From positions 162,861 to 226,860 of the forward strand of contig CANLZI010000001.1 in NCBI GenBank assembly GCA_947495555.1: a stretch of DNA of 64,000 nt. The letters run 5' to 3'. The position numbers were made by a program, and so were the translations under genes. Under the pieces are notes generated by a model, which was given only the letters and a program-made list of their open reading frames with translations, did no database searches and had not been told where the DNA came from. Below, in pieces: positions 1 through 7,033 of the stretch; positions within the stretch are counted from its first letter, which is position 1; the number at the start of each line of letters is the position of its first letter. This DNA is from an uncultured Erythrobacter sp. GTDB lineage: Bacteria > Pseudomonadota > Alphaproteobacteria > Sphingomonadales > Sphingomonadaceae.

Positions 1-258
1 ATTTTGTGGCGCACGGCTGAAAAGGCCGCCGACGCAGCCGAAGCGATGAAGGTCACAGCCCAGCATCTCAAGCGATTGAAGGTGATTGACCGGATCATTA
101 CCGAGCCGGTTGGCGGGGCGCATCGAGACCCGGTTAAGGCCGCGCAATCTTTGGCCGCTGTAGTGGGCGAGGAATTGGACGTTTTGTCCAAGCTATCCAG
201 CAAACAATTGCGCCGTATGCGTGAAGATCGTTTCTTGCAGATTGGCGAAGGCCAATAG
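1..258 (+). CDS. accA: Acetyl-CoA carboxylase carboxyltransferase subunit alpha, C-terminal end (partial)
   Basis: This is the tail of AccA, the alpha subunit of the carboxyltransferase that moves the carboxyl group from biotin to acetyl-CoA in the first step of fatty acid synthesis. The frame is open from base 1, so the gene begins upstream of the window. The visible 85 residues contain the typical family C-terminus: an AEAMKVTAQHLK helix, the segment VIDRIITEPVGGAHRDP, and a basic coiled tail ending in RFLQIG. I identified it from these recognisable segments. Nothing can be said about its start or promoter. Confidence 0.93.
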   Translation: MLWRTAEKAADAAEAMKVTAQHLKRLKVIDRIITEPVGGAHRDPVKAAQSLAAVVGEELDVLSKLSSKQLRRMREDRFLQIGEGQ

Positions 259-310
259 CGCTATTGGCATAACGCTGCGTCTTAAGTTACGATGGCATCA
301 CATATTTTTC

Positions 311-360
311 AGCAGTGGGTGGGCTGCTGTCTTATGCGTCGGACCCTCGATAGGGCCGAC
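311..360. other. Two adjacent hairpins between accA and the M48 protease gene
   Basis: The first hairpin pairs AGCAG with CTGCT around an 8-nt loop (311-328). The second pairs GTCGG/CCGAC and CCCT/AGGG around a CGAT loop (338-360), with one bulged A. Neither is followed by a clear T-run. They could end accA transcription or structure the leader of the next gene. The sequence does not decide between these. Confidence 0.35.
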
Positions 361-423
361 CATTTGACGGCTGAGCGCAATCGCGTCAGTCTTTGTGTCA
401 GGAATACCAGGAGGACTATTGCT

Positions 424-1941
424 ATGCCCAAATTTGCCCAATCATCAGCGCCCAAATCAGGTTTGAAATCGCCCCGAGCATTGCCGTTATTCGCAGGCGT
501 TGCTCCTTTGGCTTTGGCGCTGAGCGGCTGCATGGGCGGCGGGGCTATCCCCAGCGCCTCCACACCGATCACCCAGTCGGAGGCTCAGCAGGGTGCGGAA
601 TATCACCCGCAATTGCTCGCCCAATTTGGTGGCGCGATGAGCGGCACGCAGGCCAATTATGTCGAATCGGTGGGCAAGAATATTGCGGTGCAATCCGGGC
701 TGGGCAATGCCCGCGATTCCTTCACTGTCTCGCTGGTCAACAGCTCGGTCAACAATGCCTTCGCCATCCCAGGCGGCTATATTTACACCACCCGCCAATT
801 GCTCGCTTTGATGAACAATGAGGCAGAACTGGCCGGCGTTTTGGGTCACGAGGTTGCACATGTCGCAGCGCGCCACTCTCAGCGCCGCCAGCAAAAGGCA
901 CAGCGCAATTCACTGCTGGGCACTGTCGGCGCAATCCTTTCAGGCGTGCTGCTGGGCGATAGCGGTCTGGGCCAGCAATTGGGTAAGACCTTCCTGCAAG
1001 GGTCACAATTGTTGACGCTGAAATTCTCGCGCAGTCAGGAACTTCAGGCCGATGATCTGGGCATCCAATATCTGCAAAAGGCTGGTTATGACCCGCGCGC
1101 TATGGGAACGGTGTTGAGCAGTCTGGCGGCTCAAAATTCGCTGGATGCGCAATTGCAAGGTCGCGGCAATGCGACCATTCCAGCATGGGCCTCAACTCAC
1201 CCAGATCCTGCGAGCCGGGTCCGCACCGCGCTGGAAAAGGCGCAACCTTTGGGCGGCGGAACGACCAATCGTGATACTTTCCTGAGCAGCATTGATGGCT
1301 TGATCTATGGCGATGATCCTAAGCAGGGCGTTATCGAGGGGCGGCAATTCATCCACCCAGAGTTGCGCTTTACTTTCACCGCCCCCCAGGGCTTTTACAT
1401 GACCAATGGTGCCACTGCAGTGGGTATCAATGGCCAAAGCGGACAGGGCCAGCTGACTTTGGCGCCGTATAATGGCGATTTGTCAGCCTATATCCGCACG
1501 CAGTTCAACGCTTTGGGCGGGGATCAGCAGAAAATTTCGCCGCAATCCATCCAAACGACAACCATCAATGGCTTGAAAGCAGCCTATGGCACCGCGCGGG
1601 TGAACAATGGCAACAGCCAGGTTGATCTGGTGGTTTATGCTTATGAGTTTGCCAACAACAGAGCCTATCACTTCACCACCGTTGCGCCGGCTGGAAAAGG
1701 TAATGTCTTCTCGGCCATGTATGCGTCCATGCGGCGCGTTACCAATGCCGAGGCGGCCAGCGTTGTGCCGCGCAGGCTGGATGTTGTGACGGTGCGCCGG
1801 GGCGAAAGCGTCAGCGTTTTGGCCAATCGGATGGCCTATGACACTGGTAAAGAAGCACGGTTCCGTGTGCTGAACGGGCTAGGTGCGAATGACACTTTGC
1901 GCGCCGGGCAAAAAGTGAAGCTGGTGGTCAAGTCCCGCTAG
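424..1941 (+). CDS. M48 family zinc metalloprotease, lipoprotein
   Basis: A 505-residue membrane-anchored protease, probably of the envelope quality-control type (BepA/LoiP-like). The ATG at 424 is chosen because AGGAGG lies about 8 bases upstream; upstream in-frame codons lack one. The N-terminus has a hydrophobic signal ending in a lipobox L-S-G-C with Cys36. The zinc motif HEVAH is at 142-146, and the third ligand region reads SQELQADDLG. The C-terminal ~55 residues (RRLDVVTVRRGES to KVKLVV) resemble the wall-binding LysM-like end seen in this subfamily. It stands alone, with a terminator hairpin just downstream. The substrate is unknown. The family assignment is secure; periplasmic location is inferred from the lipobox. 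Confidence 0.9.
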   Translation: MPKFAQSSAPKSGLKSPRALPLFAGVAPLALALSGCMGGGAIPSASTPITQSEAQQGAEYHPQLLAQFGGAMSGTQANYVESVGKNIAVQSGLGNARDSFTVSLVNSSVNNAFAIPGGYIYTTRQLLALMNNEAELAGVLGHEVAHVAARHSQRRQQKAQRNSLLGTVGAILSGVLLGDSGLGQQLGKTFLQGSQLLTLKFSRSQELQADDLGIQYLQKAGYDPRAMGTVLSSLAAQNSLDAQLQGRGNATIPAWASTHPDPASRVRTALEKAQPLGGGTTNRDTFLSSIDGLIYGDDPKQGVIEGRQFIHPELRFTFTAPQGFYMTNGATAVGINGQSGQGQLTLAPYNGDLSAYIRTQFNALGGDQQKISPQSIQTTTINGLKAAYGTARVNNGNSQVDLVVYAYEFANNRAYHFTTVAPAGKGNVFSAMYASMRRVTNAEAASVVPRRLDVVTVRRGESVSVLANRMAYDTGKEARFRVLNGLGANDTLRAGQKVKLVVKSR

Positions 1942-1958
1942 ATAAATCGTCAGGGCAA

Positions 1959-1998
1959 AGAAAAAGGGCGGCGGGAATATCCCACCGCCCTCTTTTCT
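1959..1998. terminator. Bidirectional terminator between the M48 gene and Flp pilin gene
   Basis: An 11-bp stem (1966-1976 with 1980-1990, one mismatch) with a 3-nt loop is flanked by an A-run on the left and TCTTTTCT on the right. It can therefore serve both convergent genes. Confidence 0.8.
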
Positions 1999-2014
1999 GT
2001 ATTCGAACTGGCGA

Positions 2015-2194
2015 TTAAGCGCTGGTGTTCGAAGCAGCCATTTCGTCAGAAACAGTCGTGAACGTAGTGCTCAGTTCGTTTCCGAGTGTGCCCATGGCAG
2101 TGATAGCTGCAACAGCGATAAGAGCGGCAATCAGGCCGTACTCAATTGCAGTTGCGCCGGATTCGTCTTTGATCAGTTGGTTAAAGAATTTCAT
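2015..2194 (-). CDS. Flp family type IVb pilin (59 aa)
   Basis: A small Flp/Fap pilin precursor, the subunit of Tad-type adhesive pili. Read on the minus strand it begins MKFFNQLIKDESGATAIEYGLIAALI. The short basic leader followed by G-A-T-A-I-E-Y-G-L is the hallmark of this family: cleavage precedes the hydrophobic helix and the Glu-Tyr pair is conserved. An AGGAG ribosome site sits 6 bases before the ATG. It lies downstream of a second Flp gene on the same strand. No tad/cpa assembly genes are in the window, so secretion must rely on a locus elsewhere. The chain is short but complete. Confidence 0.9.
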   Translation of the reverse strand: MKFFNQLIKDESGATAIEYGLIAALIAVAAITAMGTLGNELSTTFTTVSDEMAASNTSA

Positions 2195-2278
2195 GTGTAG
2201 TCTCCTGGTTCAGTCTTCAGTACCCGTGTCCAACCCGAAATATGGCCAGACGATTGTGGTGATAGTCAGAGCTCATTG

Positions 2279-2302
2279 AAAAATTCCTAATTCGGAACCT
2301 TT
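2279..2302 (-). terminator. Possible weak terminator or attenuator between the two Flp genes
   Basis: On the minus strand, AAAGGTTCC pairs with GGAATTTTT (two G-T pairs) around a 6-nt loop, and the second arm is itself T-rich. It could reduce read-through from the upstream pilin gene into the downstream one. The stem is weak. Confidence 0.35.
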
Positions 2303-2310
2303 CAAAAGTG

Positions 2311-2499
2311 TTACCCCCCGCTATGCGCCTCTACGACCTTGTCCGTCACTTGAGCCCAAAGACCGTCGTTTTCGTTCGCAACGGAATCGAAAGCGCCGAT
2401 CGAGGCAATGACAATCAAGCTCACAATCAGGCCATATTCGATTGCCGTGGCTGCCGATTCATCGCTTCCAAAGCGTTTGAGAAATGAAAGTGAAATCAT
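2311..2499 (-). CDS. Flp family type IVb pilin, second copy (62 aa)
   Basis: Another Flp pilin precursor. The leader MISLSFLKRFGSDES is followed by AATAIEYGLIVSLIVIASIG, keeping the A-T-A-I-E-Y-G-L core of the mature hydrophobic helix. After the helix the sequence diverges from the downstream copy (FDSVANENDGLWAQVTDKV against MGTLGNELSTTF), so this is an old paralogue rather than a recent duplication. The two genes are 116 bases apart, with a weak hairpin between them, which would let them be made in different amounts. Which one is the major pilin cannot be told from sequence. Confidence 0.88.
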   Translation of the reverse strand: MISLSFLKRFGSDESAATAIEYGLIVSLIVIASIGAFDSVANENDGLWAQVTDKVVEAHSGG

Positions 2500-2578
2500 G
2501 GAAACCTCGACAATATGCTCCTGATGAAGACCGGTATCGCGGCAGGTTCTTAAGAAAAGGTTATTGAGGCGCTCAAAG

Positions 2579-3001
2579 ATGGAAAAAATTCCGACATGGC
2601 AGTTGGTGGTCGCAGCCGCTTTGCAACGCGTTGATGGAGCTTGGCTGATGCATTGCCGACCCGATCACAAGCATCACGGCGGCCTGTGGGAATTTCCTGG
2701 TGGCAAGGTGGAAAGTGGCGAAAATCCTAGGGTTGCGCTTGTCCGCGAGCTGAAAGAGGAGCTCAATATCGAGGTGTATCCGGGGGACCTTCTACCGCAT
2801 TGCTTTGCTGAAGAAGCGGTCGATCAGCACAATCAGCCTATTGTCATTCTGCTTTACACATTACGTATTTGGACGGGGGTGCCGGTGATTATGGAGGGCG
2901 GGGCGCTCGATTGGTTCACCCCTGAGCAGACCAGATTGCTAGCGAAGCCGCCTCTGGATATCGAACTTGCGGCAAAACTCTTTCAAAAAGAGCAAGGATA
3001 G
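2579..3001 (+). CDS. mutT: NUDIX pyrophosphohydrolase, MutT-like (8-oxo-dGTP diphosphatase)
   Basis: A 140-residue Nudix hydrolase expected to clear oxidised dGTP from the nucleotide pool. The Nudix box reads GGKVESGENPRVALVRELKEEL, matching G-x5-E-x7-R-E-U-x-E-E; the usual Gly after EEL is Asn here. HHGGLWEFPGGKVE is typical of MutT. The ATG at 2579 is preferred, with a GAGGC ribosome site 8 bases upstream; a TTG at 2564 would add five residues. It stands alone, with tRNA-Arg 45 bases downstream. Substrate specificity is inferred from overall resemblance to MutT. Confidence 0.87.
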   Translation: MEKIPTWQLVVAAALQRVDGAWLMHCRPDHKHHGGLWEFPGGKVESGENPRVALVRELKEELNIEVYPGDLLPHCFAEEAVDQHNQPIVILLYTLRIWTGVPVIMEGGALDWFTPEQTRLLAKPPLDIELAAKLFQKEQG

Positions 3002-3045
3002 GGATTGCCAAGCCCGCGCTGCCCCCTTATGTGCCGCCGCTCAGC

Positions 3046-3122
3046 GCGCCCGTAGCTCAGCTGGATAGAGTACCTGACTACGAATCAGGGGGCCGGAGGT
3101 TCGAATCCTTCCGGGCGCGCCA
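3046..3122 (+). tRNA. tRNA-Arg (anticodon ACG)
   Basis: This is a 77-base cloverleaf. The acceptor stem is GCGCCCG/CGGGCGC, the D-arm begins TAGCTCAGCTGGATAGAG, the anticodon loop is CTACGAA between CCTGA and TCAGG, and the T-loop is TTCGAAT. CCA is encoded. The A34 would normally be deaminated to inosine. Confidence 0.96.
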
Positions 3123-3128
3123 ACATAC

Positions 3129-3157
3129 AAGGCATCCCTTAGGGGGTGCCTTTTGTG
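3129..3157 (+). terminator. Terminator after tRNA-Arg
   Basis: AAGGCATCCC pairs with GGGGTGCCTT (with G-T pairs) around a short loop and is followed by TTTTGTGTTT, directly after the tRNA 3' end. Confidence 0.8.
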
Positions 3158-3346
3158 TTTGTGGATCTGATTCCGGCGAAGCATGCCAGCCCCGAGCCGC
3201 TTTGCGCCGGTGCCATTTTAAATTGCTGGTCATCAATCAGGCTGGCTTCTGCAGAGCGGATCGGCAGGTCTAGCTGCGAGAGCTTGGTTGCTGCGGAACA
3301 AAATCGATGCCCGGTCATTGATTTCACAAGAGAAAATGAGGAATCT

Positions 3347-3841
3347 ATGACTGAACAAGCCACAAAAATCTTTGACCGCCTTGAACAAGACCATGACAAG
3401 CACCGTAAGCTGCTCGACCAAATCGAAGCGACAACCGGCGATAGCGATGGCCGAAATTGTTTGTTCGAAGAGCTGACCAAGGAACTTAAGGGCCATGCGG
3501 CGGCGGAAGAGCAGGCGCTCTATTCCACTATGATGCGCAAGCCAGCGACGACTGACGACACGCGCCATTCCGTCGCGGAACATCACGAAATTGACGAAAT
3601 GCTCAATGATTTGGCGGCGACGGACAAATCGTCCAGCGCGTGGCTGCAGAAGTTCAAGGACTTTGCGCACCGCTATCGCCATCATATCGAAGAGGAAGAG
3701 GAAGACCACTTTCCTGATTTCGAAGATCACATCGATGATGAAGACGCACGCTTCATGGCCAAAGTGTTTGAACGACGTAAACAGGCGGAGAAAGCAGAGG
3801 CTGAAGTCACTCCGCTAGCGCTTGAAGACGCAAAATCGTAA
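3347..3841 (+). CDS. Hemerythrin HHE domain protein
   Basis: A 164-residue, mostly helical, cytoplasmic protein of the HHE cation-binding family. These bind a di-iron centre and are linked to oxygen, NO or iron sensing or repair. Candidate ligands are His in LEQDHDKH, the HxxxE in LKGHAAAEE, the pair in VAEHHEID, and the HxxxE in YRHHIEEEEEDHF. The ends are highly acidic or charged. The ATG at 3347 follows TGAGGAATCT, a good ribosome site; longer in-frame versions would run into the tRNA terminator. It is a single gene with a strong hairpin after it. The exact role is not predictable. Confidence 0.85.
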   Translation: MTEQATKIFDRLEQDHDKHRKLLDQIEATTGDSDGRNCLFEELTKELKGHAAAEEQALYSTMMRKPATTDDTRHSVAEHHEIDEMLNDLAATDKSSSAWLQKFKDFAHRYRHHIEEEEEDHFPDFEDHIDDEDARFMAKVFERRKQAEKAEAEVTPLALEDAKS

Positions 3842-3863
3842 GCCACACCGTTTGAAAACATCA

Positions 3864-3899
3864 AAGGGTCTGGGCAGTCACAGGACTGTCCGGACCCTT
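3864..3899 (+). terminator. Long perfect hairpin after the hemerythrin-like gene
   Basis: A 16-bp stem (3864-3879 with 3884-3899, two G-T pairs) closes a 4-nt ACAG loop 23 bases after the stop codon. There is no long T-run, so it is either a terminator or an mRNA-stabilising 3' structure. Confidence 0.65.
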
Positions 3900-4039
3900 A
3901 TGCTGTAGACGATCGAAAACGTGCTCTGGGCGCCTGAGGTGTCGACAAATTTGCTAGCCAAACGATGGCAGAAATGCCTTTGAGCAGACCTTGAGAAGCA
4001 CTACACGTTCTTGCGACCGGTATAGGAGTTCAGACCAGT

Positions 4040-4651
4040 ATGAGTTGCCAGCACGATCACGACGACGAAAACACATCTGGCAAGCCGGACGTTCCAGACC
4101 ACGTACAAGATGCCATCCGCACCCTGATCGAATGGTCAGGCGATGATCCCAAGCGCGAAGGGCTGCTCGACACGCCAAAGCGGGTCGGGCGCGCCTGGCT
4201 GGAATATTGCCAAGGCTATCAGGAAGACCCCGCTGTCCACATGAGCCGCGTGTTCGAGGAGGTGGGCGGATATGACGAGGTGGTGCTGCTGAAGGACATT
4301 CCATTCCAAAGCCATTGCGAACATCACATGGCGCCCATCACCGGCAAAGCGGCGATTGCCTATCTGCCCAAGAACAAGGTTGTCGGCATCTCCAAACTTG
4401 CCCGTGTGCTGCATGGCTATGCGCGCCGATTGCAAATTCAGGAACGGCTGACCGCAGAGGTAGCGCAATGCATCTGGGATCATCTGGACCCGCATGGAGT
4501 GGCCGTTGTGATCGAGGCTCAGCATGGCTGCATGACAGGCCGCGGCGTACGCACACCCGGCGTTGGCATGATCACCTCGCGCCTGAAAGGGTGCTTCCTG
4601 GATGATCCGCGAAGCCGCAAGGAAGTGATGAGCCTGATGGGCTATGGCTGA
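4040..4651 (+). CDS. folE: GTP cyclohydrolase I
   Basis: FolE opens the purine ring of GTP to give 7,8-dihydroneopterin triphosphate, the first step of folate synthesis. The 203-residue length fits the family. The zinc ligands are visible as Cys93 and His96 in SHCEHHMAP and Cys164 in EAQHGCMTGRGV. The core segments PFQSHCEHH, VVGISKLARVLHGYARRLQIQERLT and TPGVGMITSRLKG are all present. The N-terminus (MSCQHDHDDEN) is unusually rich in His, Asp and Cys and may be disordered or bind metal. It is monocistronic and converges on the peroxiredoxin gene across a terminator. Confidence 0.96.
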   Translation: MSCQHDHDDENTSGKPDVPDHVQDAIRTLIEWSGDDPKREGLLDTPKRVGRAWLEYCQGYQEDPAVHMSRVFEEVGGYDEVVLLKDIPFQSHCEHHMAPITGKAAIAYLPKNKVVGISKLARVLHGYARRLQIQERLTAEVAQCIWDHLDPHGVAVVIEAQHGCMTGRGVRTPGVGMITSRLKGCFLDDPRSRKEVMSLMGYG

Positions 4652-4771
4652 GTTATCCTGCAATAGTAGGTCTGCGCATTTTGGCTCAAAGCGTCGGGAT
4701 GAGAAACGCCGCCGGGTTGGAAAAGTGTCAAAATTGAATTTCAGCGGATAATCACTCCAAAATCGCGCGTG

Positions 4772-4812
4772 AAAAAGGGCACCGCTCCGTTTTGGGGAGG
4801 GCGCCCTGATTT
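4772..4812. terminator. Bidirectional terminator between folE and the peroxiredoxin gene
   Basis: AGGGC/GCCCT and CC-CTCC/GGAG-GG form a bulged stem (4776-4807) around a T-rich loop. A-runs lie on the left and GATTTC on the right. It lies between two convergent genes. Confidence 0.6.
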
Positions 4813-4831
4813 CAAATTGGGTGATGCTGTC

Positions 4832-5311
4832 TTACAGTTGGCCGAGCATATGCTCTGCGCTGGAGACAGAGAAGTCTCCGGGCGCTTCAACATTCAATTC
4901 CTTCACCACGCCATCTTCGACGATCATGGAATAACGCTGTCCACGCGTACCCAGGCCAAAGCCTGAACCGTCCATGGTAAGTCCGGTTGCTTCGGCAAAA
5001 TCGCCATTGCCGTCTGCCAGCATGGTGATGTCTTCGCTGCCAGCAGCCTGATTCCAAGCGCCCATAACGAAGGCGTCGTTCACAGCGGTGCCGACGATTT
5101 CGTCAACGCCCTTGGCCTTCAATTCGGCAGCTTTTTCGACATAGCCCGGCAGGTGACGTGCTGAGCATGTCGGGGTGAATGCTCCGGGTACCGAGAACAG
5201 GGCAATTTTCTTGCCAGCGAAATATTCGGACGAGCTAACCTGCTCAGGTCCTTCGGCGGTTGCCTTGACCATGGTGACTTCGGGTAGCTTGTCTCCAACA
5301 GAGATCGACAT
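4832..5311 (-). CDS. 1-Cys peroxiredoxin, Prx5/AhpC-TSA type
   Basis: A 159-residue thiol peroxidase of the Prx5 (glutaredoxin-dependent) subfamily that reduces H2O2 and organic peroxides in the cytosol. The peroxidatic Cys49 lies in VPGAFTPTCSARHLPGY, the conserved P-x3-T-x2-C. There is no other Cys in the protein, so recycling must use an external thiol such as glutathione/glutaredoxin. The start at 5311 is set by AAAGGA 10 bases upstream. The gene is divergent from ahcY, sharing a ~185-bp intergenic region that holds a palindromic operator nearer ahcY. Confidence 0.93.
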   Translation of the reverse strand: MSISVGDKLPEVTMVKATAEGPEQVSSSEYFAGKKIALFSVPGAFTPTCSARHLPGYVEKAAELKAKGVDEIVGTAVNDAFVMGAWNQAAGSEDITMLADGNGDFAEATGLTMDGSGFGLGTRGQRYSMIVEDGVVKELNVEAPGDFSVSSAEHMLGQL

Positions 5312-5386
5312 TGCGCAATTTCCTTTCGTGTTTCGGTCCTTGAACGCTCGATATAGGTGCTTTGCTAGCCATCGCAACAAGTGATC

Positions 5387-5406
5387 ATATAAAGATCGCT
5401 TTATAT
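5387..5406. promoter_or_regulatory. Palindromic operator upstream of ahcY (SahR-like)
   Basis: ATATAAAG-ATCG-CTTTATAT is a perfect 8-bp inverted repeat 90 bases before the ahcY start. From memory it resembles the operator of SahR, an ArsR-family repressor sensing S-adenosylhomocysteine in Proteobacteria. The palindrome is certain; the regulator name is an inference. Confidence 0.6.
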
Positions 5407-5496
5407 TTGCTTCTGGGCTTACCAGCGGCTAGAGGCGCGGCTCAATTCACCCTTCGCCCTTCATGCGAAGGTCTTAGCCAATTCAGGAGAATTTTC

Positions 5497-6909
5497 GTGG
5501 CTGAAGCTCAGCAAGATTACATCATCGCAGACATCGCACTGGCAAAATATGGCCGCGATGAAATTGCCATTGCCGAAACCGAAATGCCCGGTTTGATGGC
5601 TCTGCGCGAGGAATATGGTGCTGCCCAGCCGCTGAAGGGCGCACGCATCACCGGTTCGCTGCACATGACCATTCAGACCGCTGTGTTGATCGAAACGCTG
5701 GTGGCTCTGGGTGCGGATGTTCGCTGGGCGACCTGCAACATCTTCTCGACTCAGGATCACGCCGCGGCTGCGATTGCCGATCAAGGCATCCCCATCTTTG
5801 CTATCAAGGGCGAAAGCCTGTCCGATTATTGGGACTATGTAGGCCGCATCTTTGACTGGTCGACAGCAGATGATGCCGACCGTACCGCCAATATCATCCT
5901 GGACGATGGCGGCGATGCCACCATGTTTGCGCTGTGGGGCGCACGCATCGAAGCGGGTGAAACCCTGCCAGAACCCGCCAATGCTGAAGAGATTGAATTT
6001 CAGCGAGCACTTAAGGCGTTTATTGCTGCCAAGCCGGGCTATCTCAGCAAGTCGGTTGAGAATATCGTCGGCGTTTCGGAAGAGACAACCACGGGTGTCC
6101 ACCGTCTGTATCACTTGGGCAAGCAGGGCAAATTGCCGTTCCCGGCGATCAATGTGAACGACAGCGTCACCAAATCCAAATTCGACAATCTGTATGGGTG
6201 CCGCGAATCTTTGGTCGATGCGATCCGCCGCGCCACCGACGTCATGCTATCGGGCAAGATAGCCTGTGTCGCTGGTTTTGGCGATGTTGGCAAAGGCTCT
6301 GCCCAATCGCTCCGCAATGGCGGCGCACGGGTTTTGGTCACGGAAATCGATCCGATCTGCGCATTGCAGGCGGCGATGGATGGCTTTGAAGTTGTGACCA
6401 TGGAAGAAGCGGTTGAAAGGGCCGACATTTTCGTCACCGCAACCGGTAACGAGCATGTCATCACCGCTGAGCATATGAAGGCGATGAAGAACATGGCCAT
6501 CGTGTGCAACATCGGTCACTTCGATTCCGAAATTCAGATCTCGGCGCTCGACAATTACGAATGGAACGAACTGAAGCCTGGCACCGATGTGGTGAAATTC
6601 CCTGATGACAAGGAAATCATCATTCTGGGCAAGGGCCGTTTGGTCAATCTGTCGTGTGCCACTGGCCACCCCAGCTTTGTGATGAGCTTCAGCTTTACCA
6701 ATCAGGTGCTGGCTCAGATCGAACTGTGGACCAAGGGCGATGAGTATAAGAACGACGTCTATGTTCTGCCCAAGCATCTGGATGAAAAGGTTGCCGCGTT
6801 GCACCTCGATAAATTGGGTGTGAAGCTGACCACGCTGAGCCAGGTGCAGGCCGATTACATCGGTGTACCGCAGGCTGGACCGTTCAAGCCGGACCATTAT
6901 CGCTACTAA
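5497..6909 (+). CDS. ahcY: Adenosylhomocysteinase (S-adenosyl-L-homocysteine hydrolase)
   Basis: AhcY splits S-adenosylhomocysteine into adenosine and homocysteine, relieving product inhibition of methyltransferases. The 470-residue length is right for bacterial enzymes. Landmarks are [30 protein letters not shown], the NAD-binding [14 protein letters not shown], and the C-terminal [24 protein letters not shown] through PFKPDHYRY. The start is GTG at 5497 with AGGAGA 7 bases upstream; an upstream ATG in the same frame would run through the operator region and gives no family-like sequence. The gene is single, behind a SahR-like palindrome and followed by a terminator hairpin. Confidence 0.97.
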   Translation: MAEAQQDYIIADIALAKYGRDEIAIAETEMPGLMALREEYGAAQPLKGARITGSLHMTIQTAVLIETLVALGADVRWATCNIFSTQDHAAAAIADQGIPIFAIKGESLSDYWDYVGRIFDWSTADDADRTANIILDDGGDATMFALWGARIEAGETLPEPANAEEIEFQRALKAFIAAKPGYLSKSVENIVGVSEETTTGVHRLYHLGKQGKLPFPAINVNDSVTKSKFDNLYGCRESLVDAIRRATDVMLSGKIACVAGFGDVGKGSAQSLRNGGARVLVTEIDPICALQAAMDGFEVVTMEEAVERADIFVTATGNEHVITAEHMKAMKNMAIVCNIGHFDSEIQISALDNYEWNELKPGTDVVKFPDDKEIIILGKGRLVNLSCATGHPSFVMSFSFTNQVLAQIELWTKGDEYKNDVYVLPKHLDEKVAALHLDKLGVKLTTLSQVQADYIGVPQAGPFKPDHYRY

Positions 6910-6939
6910 GCGTAACGGTTCATCGACATAAAAGGGATG

Positions 6940-6984
6940 GCCCTCGCATTTGCGTGCAATTGTGCGCATTTGCGGGGGCTTTTT
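6940..6984 (+). terminator. Terminator after ahcY
   Basis: GCCCTCGCA (6940-6948) pairs with TGCGGGGGC (6971-6979, one G-T pair) and is followed by TTTTT. The loop contains a second self-complementary segment. Confidence 0.75.
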
Positions 6985-7033
6985 CTATCGCGGCATGTTG
7001 CATAGCGCAGCGGCGCAGCATAGCTGGGTATCT

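Noticed and set aside
2025..2279. A plus-strand frame over the first Flp pilin
   Set aside because: The pilin on the minus strand has a proper ribosome site and family motif. The plus frame is its antisense.
3031..3273. An open frame running across the tRNA-Arg gene
   Set aside because: It is translated straight through the tRNA and its terminator, which rules out a protein gene.
5362..5496. Upstream ATG extension of AhcY
   Set aside because: It would read through the operator palindrome and lacks a ribosome site, while GTG 5497 has AGGAGA and the family N-terminus.
5381..5496. SAM or SAH riboswitch before ahcY
   Set aside because: I could not recognise the conserved core of a SAM or SAH riboswitch in the ~110-base leader. 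The palindromic DNA operator is the stronger explanation.
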